A DNA stretch of 6,493 nucleotides from contig JBGSOG010000003.1 of assembly GCA_041739225.1 (NCBI GenBank), positions 1 through 6,493 on the forward strand. Reading direction: 5' to 3'. The stretch is from BOKV01 sp041739225 (GTDB taxonomy: Bacteria; Pseudomonadota; Alphaproteobacteria; Rhizobiales; Rhizobiaceae). Shown one piece after another: positions 1 through 6,493 of the stretch (its first letter is position 1; every line of letters starts with the position of its first letter). The notes beneath the pieces are model-generated. The model ran no database searches. It saw only the letters and a list, made by a program, of their open reading frames with translations, and was not told the origin of the DNA. The position numbers were made by a program, and so were the translations under genes.

Positions 1-46
1 CAAAACCGTCACGAGTCCAGATGCGGGCAGCCAAAACTTCGCTCAT
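1..46 (-). CDS. DUF934-like protein, N-terminal fragment (runs off the window)
   Basis: An ATG at 46-44 on the minus strand opens a frame that stays open to the window edge and encodes MSEVLAARIWTRDGF. Its ATG overlaps the cysH TGA as ATGA, and an AAGGA ribosome binding site lies 7 nt upstream, inside the end of cysH, so translational coupling is likely. The R-I-W-x-R-D-G-F stretch resembles the start of DUF934 proteins, which often sit beside cysI and cysH in alphaproteobacteria and have no firmly established biochemical role. That the gene exists is well supported by the start context. The family call rests on about eight residues plus operon position, so it is tentative. Confidence 0.62.
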   Translation of the reverse strand, partial: MSEVLAARIWTRDGF

Positions 47-811
47 CCAAAAGTCCTTGATTGTGCTTCGTCCAGCAAGCCGGAATTTTGCGGCAGAACA
101 TGTATCCCGCATTCGGTTTTGCCAGCCCCGCGCCAGCGACCCGCGCGCTCATCCTCGCCCTCCTTCACCGGCGTGGTGCAGGGCTCGCAACCTATCGAGC
201 GGAAACCCTTTTCGACCAGCGGATGCTGCGGCAAGGCGAAAGCATTGCGATAGATGTCAATGTCGCCGCCGGTCCAGTTCGCCAATGGGTTGATTTTCAG
301 CCTGGGGCCGTCGGGCTCGAACAATGGCAAAGTTGCGCGCGAGCCGCCCTGGTAGCGCTTGCGGCCGGAGATCCAGATGTCGATGCCGTCCAGCGCCTTG
401 GCAAATGGTTCGACTTTGCGAAGCTGGCAGCAGGCGTTTGAATCCACCACCCAAAGTGCGCCCGCCGGGTCACGTTCGTGAACATGGTTGGCTTCAGGGC
501 CAACGCTTTTGATGTTGGTGAGGCCCAGATCCAGCGCAAGCTGGTCGCGGTACTCGAGTGTCTTGCCAAAAAGGCGACCGGTGTCGATGAAAAGCACGGG
601 CAGGGATTTGTCGACGCCGGCGACCAGATGCAACAATACCACTGAATTGGACCCGAAGGAGGAAACCACGGCAATTTTGCTGTTCGGGTTTTCGTCCAGC
701 ATTTCTGACAACAGGCGGCGTGAACCTGAATTTTCAAAGCGCGTGTTGAGTTCTGCAGTGCTTTGCCCGCTCCAACTCCTTGTCAAAATGATCCCGGCTT
801 TATCAATGACG

Positions 812-819
<8 letters not shown>
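43..819 (-). CDS. cysH: Assimilatory adenylyl-sulfate (APS) reductase, thioredoxin-dependent
   Basis: This 258-residue cytoplasmic enzyme reduces activated sulfate to sulfite for cysteine synthesis. A PP-loop-like segment, SSFGSNSVVLLHL, lies at residues 53-65. The C-terminal KTECGIH at 234-240 carries the catalytic Cys237 of the APS/PAPS reductase family. The pairs Cys130-Cys131 and Cys211-x-x-Cys214 match the CC...CxxC ligands of the [4Fe-4S] cluster, which mark enzymes using APS rather than PAPS as in E. coli. I therefore infer APS as substrate, although automatic naming often says PAPS reductase. The ATG at 819 is preferred over upstream in-frame starts: it begins the conserved protein, has AAGGA 8 nt upstream, and overlaps the cysI stop by 8 nt (ATGGCTGA). 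The gene's own stop overlaps the next start by 4 nt. Length is normal for the family. Confidence 0.96.
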
Positions 820-2464
<1,645 letters not shown>

Positions 2465-2487
2465 GATTGCTTTCCGGTTGCAGATTT

Positions 2488-2784
2488 TCAGGCGACGAGG
2501 CGTTGCAAGGCGGCCTCGCCATAGCCGACAGTGGGCCCGAAAGCCCGAATGCGTTCGCGCAGTCGGACAGGAACCGGCAAACGATTTTCATCAAGTGTAA
2601 TGTCGATTGCGTTGACATCGACAACTTCCCGGTTTGCGATCGCACGCTTGGCCGTGGACAGGCCTGCCTCGATCGCATCGGAGGCATTGAGTACCGCCGC
2701 ACCGGCGATGCCTGCAGACCAGCCATCGGTGCCGAGGTAAACAACGATTCCATCGGTGAGTCGGTTGGCGGTGATGATCTTCAT
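2488..2784 (-). CDS. DUF2849 family protein, sulfite-reductase operon
   Basis: A 98-residue soluble protein with no signal peptide, no membrane segment and only small-domain character. It begins MKIITANRLTDGIVVYL, and residues 77-86 read ERIRAFGPTV. Both stretches fit my recollection of DUF2849, a small family of unknown function found between siroheme synthase and sulfite reductase genes in alphaproteobacteria. It contains no cysteine, so it should not bind Fe-S clusters through cysteine ligands. The ATG at 2784 has AAGGA 8 nt upstream; the site overlaps the cysG stop (TGAAGGA), and the two genes are 12 nt apart, consistent with coupled translation. cysI starts 23 nt downstream. A role in siroheme delivery or sulfite reductase assembly would be a guess from position alone. 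Confidence 0.88.
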   Translation of the reverse strand: MKIITANRLTDGIVVYLGTDGWSAGIAGAAVLNASDAIEAGLSTAKRAIANREVVDVNAIDITLDENRLPVPVRLRERIRAFGPTVGYGEAALQRLVA

Positions 2785-2796
2785 GTCGTTGATCCT

Positions 2797-3831
2797 TCAG
2801 GCTGCAAGGGTTTGGTTGATTTGCGGGGTCCCGGCGTCAATGCCGGGTACTGTTTCAAAGGTCGCCTGGTGAGCTGCGGCCAGCGAAGAAATTTGCCGTT
2901 CGCCTGAAAGCGTCCTGACCAGAACCACCAGACGGACCGCACCGGCACCATGGTCCGAAAAAGCATCTGCCAGCTTTTGCGCCATCCCGTCAGCGGCACA
3001 ACCGTGGCGGGCAGCGTCGCGACGGCCAAGCTTCACCAAATCATCGGGCAGGCTTTCATCGAAAATGATGGCGTCAGCTTCCTGCATCGCCCTTACAGCG
3101 CGCAGCGTCATCAGGTCGGCAACGCCCGTACCGGCATGCACCAACGTAATGTGGCTGGTGTGTTTTTCCGGATTCTTGAGAAGCCTTGTGGCGCAGCGCC
3201 GCGCGGCGGGCAGATTGCCGTCCTCAACCTGCCGTGCCACGTCGCCATCAAAAAATGCACGCCAGAACCGGCGGCGTGGCGCCCCACGTGCAACCAGTTT
3301 TTCGGCTGCATGGCGGTAAAGCCGGGCCAGGCGCGCCAGTTTGCCGGTCGAGGCAGGGACCATGGCCTCGATGCGCGAGCGGATGATCTGCGTCAGTACC
3401 GGGCCGGCCCCCTCAGATCCGATGGCGATGGCGACAGGGGCGCGGTTGACCAGAGCGGGAGTATAGAAGTCGCACAAATGCGGCCGGTCAACGGCATTGA
3501 CAGGAATGCCAAGTGCGCGCGCCGCCTCGACAATCTCGCTATCGAGACCGGGATTGGCGGTTGCAGCGAAAACCAAAGCTGCGCCGGTCAGCAATTGGGG
3601 AGAAAACTGCGCCGGCACAAGTTCAAGATCTGCCTCAATGACTAGAGCTGCCAGTTCAAGAGAAGGTTTGCGCGAAACCAGTTTGATGGCAATGCAGCTT
3701 TCGCGAAGAAGGCGAGCCTTGGCTGCCGCCTCGGCACCGTCACCAATGACTACGGCAAAACGGTTCTCGACCTTGAGAAAAACCGGGAATACCGAGAGCC
3801 TGTCTTCGTGGTTGCGCATGAAAAGGACCAT
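2797..3831 (-). CDS. cysG: Siroheme synthase: precorrin-2 dehydrogenase/ferrochelatase with truncated methyltransferase domain
   Basis: A 344-residue protein; full CysG is about 460-490. Residues 13-225 form the Met8p-like half, which oxidises precorrin-2 with NAD and inserts iron to make siroheme. Evidence is the nucleotide-binding loop VVIGDGAEAAAK (27-38), the VNAVDRPHLCDFYTPALV segment (111-128) with Asp115 in the position of the family's key aspartate, and the dimerisation-type segment FWRAFFDGDVAR (189-200). Residues 227-331 align by eye with the first part of the uroporphyrinogen-III methyltransferase domain. There VGAGPGD has become VHAGTGV, the GGDP loop is missing (LVVLVRTLSG instead), and the chain ends soon after the VPGI motif. 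The methyltransferase is probably inactive. The start ATG has AGGA 10 nt upstream; a second in-frame ATG at 3819 lacks one. First gene of the operon. Confidence 0.92.
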   Translation of the reverse strand: MVLFMRNHEDRLSVFPVFLKVENRFAVVIGDGAEAAAKARLLRESCIAIKLVSRKPSLELAALVIEADLELVPAQFSPQLLTGAALVFAATANPGLDSEIVEAARALGIPVNAVDRPHLCDFYTPALVNRAPVAIAIGSEGAGPVLTQIIRSRIEAMVPASTGKLARLARLYRHAAEKLVARGAPRRRFWRAFFDGDVARQVEDGNLPAARRCATRLLKNPEKHTSHITLVHAGTGVADLMTLRAVRAMQEADAIIFDESLPDDLVKLGRRDAARHGCAADGMAQKLADAFSDHGAGAVRLVVLVRTLSGERQISSLAAAHQATFETVPGIDAGTPQINQTLAA

Positions 3832-3848
3832 TGTTGAAAAGTCCTTTC
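3821..3848 (-). promoter_or_regulatory. Possible hairpin covering the cysG ribosome binding site
   Basis: In the mRNA, GAAAGGAC (3848-3841) can pair with GUCCUUUU (3828-3821): seven Watson-Crick pairs plus one G-U pair. The AGGA ribosome binding site lies in the stem, and the AUG (3831-3829) ends the 12-nt loop. This arrangement could reduce initiation unless opened. The repeat is plain in the sequence; any regulatory effect is inferred. Confidence 0.35.
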
Positions 3849-3874
3849 AGGATAGTCGCTGACTGCCAGTAGTC

Positions 3875-3894
3875 CTTGGCATGGTTCTGCCAAG
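3875..3894. promoter_or_regulatory. Candidate operator, perfect inverted repeat upstream of cysG
   Basis: CTTGGCA (3875-3881) and TGCCAAG (3888-3894) form a perfect 7-bp inverted repeat around a 6-bp spacer. It sits directly next to the proposed -10 box and would cover the transcription start near 3888, a typical site for a repressor. The regulator is not identifiable from this window. The repeat could also form a hairpin in the leader, but no T-tract follows, so it is not a terminator. Confidence 0.42.
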
Positions 3895-3923
3895 ATTCGA
3901 CCGGAAATAGAAAAAAATTTCAA
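3895..3923 (-). promoter_or_regulatory. Candidate sigma-70 type promoter of the cys operon
   Basis: On the minus strand, TTGAAA (3923-3918; 5 of 6 to TTGACA) and TCGAAT (3900-3895; 4 of 6 to TATAAT) are separated by exactly 17 bp, and the spacer holds a T7 tract (3917-3911). The predicted start near 3888 leaves a leader of about 57 nt before cysG. It is the best match I saw between ispA and cysG. Confidence 0.48.
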
Positions 3924-3969
3924 GAAGGAACAATTTGGTGAAATTGAACGAGACGATGCAGCGTCAAAT

Positions 3970-4878
3970 TCAATGGTCGCGTTCCACAATGAATTTTGCC
4001 GACCGGGCAAGCCATTTGGCCCGCTCGCCAAACGGCTGCAGGACGAAAAGCGCCTCCTGCAGCATTTCATTGGCCATTTGCCGGGCCTTGGCCACGCCAA
4101 CAAGTGAAACCAGTGTTGATTTCCCCTGTTCGTCGTCCTTGGCGGCTTGTTTTCCAAGTGTTTCAGTCGACTGGGTGACGTCCAGAATGTCGTCGGCAAG
4201 CTGAAAGGCACGACCGGCCAACTCACCGAACCCGACCAGCGCCGCTTTTGACTGCGTGTCTGCTTTGCCGACAATTGCACCCATTTCGCAGGCTGAGCGG
4301 ATGAGTGCCCCGGTTTTCATCGACTGCATCGTGCGAATGTCTTTTTCGCCCCAGTTCTGGTGTTCCGCCGCAAGGTCCAGAATCTGGCCGCCTGCCATGC
4401 CGCCAATGCCGGACGAGCGGGCAAGGCACAGGACCAGTTGCGAACGGACTTCACTTTCACGATGGGTTTGCGGATCGGCGAGAATGTCGAAAGCCATGGT
4501 CAAGAGGCTGTCACCGGCCAAAATCGCCGTTGCCTCGTCAAAAGCCACATGAACCGTTGGCTGTCCGCGGCGCAAATCATCATCGTCCATCGCCGGCAAA
4601 TCGTCGTGGATCAGCGAATAGCAATGTACGCATTCGATTGCGGCGGCGGCGCGCAAGGCGGATTTTTCATTGCCGCCCAGCATTTGCGCGGTTTCCATCA
4701 ACAGGAATGGCCGCAATCGCTTGCCGCCGTTGAGAACCCCGTGCCGCATGGCAGCAAGCAGTTTTTGCGGCCGGGTTATTTCACCTTGCTGCGGCGCAGA
4801 TTGCAACAGGCTGTCGAGTTCAGCGGCGATCTGCGATGCACGCAGGGCCAGCCTTTCCTGGAATTTTTGCTTGTTCAA
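3970..4878 (-). CDS. ispA: Polyprenyl (farnesyl-type) diphosphate synthase
   Basis: A 302-residue cytoplasmic trans-prenyltransferase that condenses isopentenyl diphosphate with allylic diphosphates, feeding quinone, hopanoid or carotenoid, and lipid-carrier synthesis. GGKRLRP is at 51-57. The first aspartate-rich motif, DDLPAMD at 92-98, is followed by DDDLRRG. GGQILDL is at 163-169 and the second motif, DDILD, at 229-233. YSLIH immediately before the first motif and its two-residue insertion match E. coli IspA, so C15 is the likely product, though a geranylgeranyl product cannot be excluded. The frame is open to 5016. I chose the TTG at 4878 because it puts the conserved motifs at IspA-like positions and has a weak GGA 8 nt upstream; an ATG at 4938 would give 322 residues with an arginine-rich extension. 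It precedes the cys operon on the same strand by 138 bp but is probably a separate unit, and it diverges from mtgA. Confidence 0.94.
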   Translation of the reverse strand: MNKQKFQERLALRASQIAAELDSLLQSAPQQGEITRPQKLLAAMRHGVLNGGKRLRPFLLMETAQMLGGNEKSALRAAAAIECVHCYSLIHDDLPAMDDDDLRRGQPTVHVAFDEATAILAGDSLLTMAFDILADPQTHRESEVRSQLVLCLARSSGIGGMAGGQILDLAAEHQNWGEKDIRTMQSMKTGALIRSACEMGAIVGKADTQSKAALVGFGELAGRAFQLADDILDVTQSTETLGKQAAKDDEQGKSTLVSLVGVAKARQMANEMLQEALFVLQPFGERAKWLARSAKFIVERDH

Positions 4879-5007
4879 TTCGAAAATCCAGATCTGCCGA
4901 TGCGGTGCCCGTTGAATTTGGTTGCACCGCAGACGCATGGCAGTCAAGTCGCAAGCGGTTGTTTCAAAGGCTTCGTATGCTATTGAATTGGACCAAGATC
5001 CCCGCAA
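4879..5007. promoter_or_regulatory. Divergent ispA/mtgA intergenic region
   Basis: About 130 bp separate two genes read in opposite directions, so promoters for both should lie here. I found only weak matches: for mtgA, TTGTTT (4959-4964) and TATTGA (4981-4986) with a 16-bp spacer. No strong inverted repeat or known operator is visible. Confidence 0.4.
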
Positions 5008-5808
5008 GTGTATCAACAGGATGCGAACTTGGCCAACGCCGCTGACCCAGATTTGTCTGAACTTCGACCGGGCGAACGCGAGCGGACTGCCAACGAAAAC
5101 GGTGGTCCAATTCCGGAGCCGGGAAGAAACAACTGGCGTCGGCGAATTATCCGTTGGCTGCTGTTGTCGGTGCTCGTCGTGATGCTCGTTCCGGTGTTGC
5201 TCGGGCTGCTGTATTCGGTCGAGGGTGTTCGCCCGGTTTCAACCTTGATGCTTGGGCGCTGGCTGACCGGAAATTCCGTGGATCGGCAATGGGTGGAAAT
5301 CGAAGACGTGGCACCGGTTCTGCTTCAGTCGGTGATCATGTCCGAGGATGGCCAATTTTGCGCACATCGCGGCGTTGACCTGGCTGAACTCAATGCGGTG
5401 ATCGATGACGCGCTGGAAGGTGAAAAAGTTCGCGGCGCGAGCACCATCACCATGCAAACCGCCAAGAACCTGTTTCTGTTCAATGATCGATCTTTTTTTC
5501 GAAAGGCTGCCGAAATCCCCTTGGCAATTTATCTGGACGGCATTCTTTCCAAGCGGCGCATCATGGAAATCTACATCAACATTGCCGAGTGGGATGCTGG
5601 CGTTTTCGGCATTGAAGCTGCATCCCGGCACCATTTCGGCAAGTCCGCAGCCAGCCTGTCACCCAGACAAGCTGCCCTGCTGACTCTAACGCTTCCAGCG
5701 CCGTCTGCGCGAAACCCGGCCAAGCCCGGTCCCGGGTTGCAAAGGCTTGCCGCCTTGATTCAAAAGCGCGCACAACAATCGGGCGGCTACACAGACTGCG
5801 TGCGTTAG
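5008..5808 (+). CDS. mtgA: Monofunctional peptidoglycan glycosyltransferase (GT51)
   Basis: A 266-residue inner-membrane enzyme that polymerises lipid II into glycan strands in the periplasm without a transpeptidase domain. A cytoplasmic tail (1-46) with RRR at 44-46 is followed by one membrane segment (about 48-69). The GT51 domain fills the rest. Glu113 in SEDGQFCAHRGVD is the expected catalytic acid; GASTITMQTAKN is at 143-154, the second glutamate Glu169 lies in RKAAEIPLA, and RRIMEIYIN (183-191) and GVFGIEAAS (198-206) follow. Length is normal for MtgA. Two starts are possible: GTG at 5008 (given here), which lacks a clear ribosome binding site, and TTG at 5029, which has AGGA 7 nt upstream and loses only seven residues, so the TTG may be the true start. 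The TAG stop uses the TA and first G of the adjacent inverted-repeat element. Confidence 0.95.
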   Translation: MYQQDANLANAADPDLSELRPGERERTANENGGPIPEPGRNNWRRRIIRWLLLSVLVVMLVPVLLGLLYSVEGVRPVSTLMLGRWLTGNSVDRQWVEIEDVAPVLLQSVIMSEDGQFCAHRGVDLAELNAVIDDALEGEKVRGASTITMQTAKNLFLFNDRSFFRKAAEIPLAIYLDGILSKRRIMEIYINIAEWDAGVFGIEAASRHHFGKSAASLSPRQAALLTLTLPAPSARNPAKPGPGLQRLAALIQKRAQQSGGYTDCVR

Positions 5809-5840
5809 GGTCAAGACCCGTTGATTTGCGCGAAATGACG
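5805..5840 (+). repeat. Left terminal inverted repeat of the MITE-like element
   Basis: Outer 10 bp TTAGGGTCAA, then blocks TTGATTT (5821-5827) and CGAAATGA (5831-5838), all shared with the right end in inverted orientation. It contains the TAG stop of mtgA and the small inverted repeat GGGTC/GACCC (5808-5819). Confidence 0.75.
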
Positions 5841-6001
5841 CCCGATATGGCACGCAATTCAAGGACTTTGACGCAGCATTCCATGCCATTGCGGAAGCGC
5901 CCTTCGGGTGGGCCGCACTTGTGCCGTTACAGCGTTGCAAGCCCTTGAAAGGCTTGGGCCTTCCTGCGATCTCGCGCCTTGTATCGACACAAATTCCCTC
6001 C

Positions 6002-6037
6002 CATCATTTCGTGTAAATCAATGAGTATTGACCCTAA
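6002..6037 (-). repeat. Right terminal inverted repeat of the MITE-like element
   Basis: Read on the minus strand it begins TTAGGGTCAA (6037-6028), followed by TTGATTT (6021-6015) and CGAAATGA (6011-6004) at the same spacing as the left end. It contains the TAG stop of the TetR-family gene. Confidence 0.75.
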
Positions 6038-6493
6038 GGCAGGGTTGTTGGTTGTTGGAGCAAAACACTGCACAAAACTGTGCGGGCGACCATTGCCGAG
6101 AGCCGTGACTGCCCCTGCTCTGTAAACTGCCCGTCTCCAAAGATCAGGCTGAACGTTGCCCGGTTGGAAACGTTGAAAAAAGAGAGCGCACTGATCTGCC
6201 AATGGATGTCCAGCGCCGAGACGCCGCCACGGAAAACGCCTGAAGCAACGCCTCGCGACAGGATGTCTTCGAGCAACTGGATTGCCCTTGTATTCATTTC
6301 CCGGATCAGTTTGGATTGGCGCAAATATGTGCCGTTGTGAAGGTTCTCGATCATCACAAGCCGGATGAACGCCGGATTTCGGTCGTGATGCTCAAATGTG
6401 AACTCTGCCAGCCGGCGCAAGGCAATTTCCGGCGGAAGCCCTTCAAGTTCGAGTCGCTCCTCGCCTGAGCGCATTTCGCGGTAGGCTTCTTCC
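6034..6493 (-). CDS. TetR/AcrR-family transcriptional regulator, C-terminal part (5' end outside window)
   Basis: The last 152 codons of a minus-strand gene, open to the right edge; the visible chain begins EEAYREMRSGEE. An ATG at 6474 lies within this continuous frame and is unlikely to be the start. The part seen is the helical ligand-binding and dimerisation domain: FEHHDRNPAFIRLVMIENL, then RGVASGVFRGGVSALD, then ISALSFFNVSNRATFSLIF, a pattern I recognise from TetR regulators with this C-terminal type. The N-terminal helix-turn-helix that would confirm the family is not in the window. The ligand and targets cannot be read; some relatives regulate pyrimidine catabolism or efflux genes. The gene converges on mtgA. 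Its TAG stop lies in the right inverted repeat of the adjacent element. Confidence 0.82.
   Translation of the reverse strand, partial: EEAYREMRSGEERLELEGLPPEIALRRLAEFTFEHHDRNPAFIRLVMIENLHNGTYLRQSKLIREMNTRAIQLLEDILSRGVASGVFRGGVSALDIHWQISALSFFNVSNRATFSLIFGDGQFTEQGQSRLSAMVARTVLCSVLLQQPTTLP

Larger units (their letters stand above)
5805..6037. mobile_element. MITE-like element with long terminal inverted repeats between mtgA and a TetR gene
   Basis: Almost the whole space between two convergent genes is one element. Its ends, 5805-5840 and 6002-6037, are inverted copies of each other with 30 of 36 positions identical, and the outer 10 bp (TTAGGGTCAA/TTGACCCTAA) are perfect. Five of the six differences are transitions, and three would still pair as G-U in RNA. 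Weaker symmetry continues inward: 5855-5864 matches the opposite strand of 5977-5986 at 8 of 10. TA lies at both outer edges (5806-5807, 6035-6036), consistent with a TA target duplication as in IS630/mariner or the IS427 branch of IS5. No transposase is encoded; the longest plus-strand frame (5835-5948) is 37 unrecognised codons. A smaller hairpin, CAAGCC/GGCTTG, lies at 5938-5956. A large palindromic intergenic repeat of another kind is the alternative. Confidence 0.72.

Noticed and set aside
2950..3645. A 231-codon plus-strand frame opposite cysG
   Set aside because: Antisense shadow. The minus strand carries clear siroheme synthase motifs through the same bases.
3875..3894. Sigma-54 promoter (TTGGCA...TGC)
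   Set aside because: The GG and GC dinucleotides are 11 bp apart, first base to first base, instead of the required 12, on both strands. The perfect symmetry fits an operator better.
3911..3946. Terminator for ispA: CAATTT/AAATTG stem and a T7 tract on the minus strand
   Set aside because: The stem is short and AT-only apart from one pair, and the T-tract starts 13 nt after it, too far for an intrinsic terminator.
4360..4986. A 208-codon plus-strand frame opposite ispA
   Set aside because: Antisense shadow of the prenyl synthase; it also runs into the divergent promoter region.
5835..5948. A 37-codon plus-strand frame after mtgA
   Set aside because: It lies within the inverted-repeat element, has no ribosome binding site or recognisable similarity, and is not rpmF.
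5938..5956. Hairpin CAAGCC/GGCTTG as an intrinsic terminator for mtgA or the TetR gene
   Set aside because: Only 6 bp, with no T-tract on either strand. It is better treated as internal structure of the inverted-repeat element.

Overview
The window looks like chromosomal DNA of an alphaproteobacterium, most likely Hyphomicrobiales (Rhizobiales). This is inferred from protein character and from gene order (siroheme synthase, DUF2849, sulfite reductase hemoprotein, APS reductase, DUF934), not from a database search. Almost all of it is coding.

Positions 1-3831, minus strand, hold an assimilatory sulfate-reduction operon read right to left: siroheme synthase (cysG), a DUF2849 protein, sulfite/nitrite reductase hemoprotein (cysI), APS reductase (cysH), and the first 15 codons of a gene that looks like DUF934, starting at position 46 and leaving the window. 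The genes are tightly packed: 12- and 23-nt gaps, then an 8-nt and a 4-nt overlap. CysG makes the siroheme that CysI needs, CysH makes sulfite from APS, and CysI reduces sulfite to sulfide. The CysG methyltransferase domain is cut short and its key motifs are degenerate, so precorrin-2 probably comes from another enzyme. The operon has its own candidate promoter (3895-3923), a perfect 7+7 inverted repeat abutting the -10 box (3875-3894), and a hairpin that could hide the cysG ribosome binding site (3821-3848).

Positions 3970-4878, minus strand, encode a short-chain (farnesyl-type) polyprenyl diphosphate synthase. It diverges from a plus-strand gene for monofunctional peptidoglycan glycosyltransferase MtgA (5008-5808). 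A convergent minus-strand gene, the C-terminal part of a TetR-family regulator, fills 6034-6493 and enters from the right edge.

The most unusual feature lies between mtgA and the TetR gene. The 225-bp gap is essentially one small element, 5805-6037, with imperfect terminal inverted repeats of about 36 bp (30 of 36 positions identical) and TA dinucleotides at both outer edges. It has no transposase and looks like a MITE (miniature inverted-repeat element) or an IS deletion derivative. Its ends supply the last base of the TAG stop codons of both flanking genes. Removing it together with one TA rebuilds TTAA, with overlapping TAA stops on both strands.
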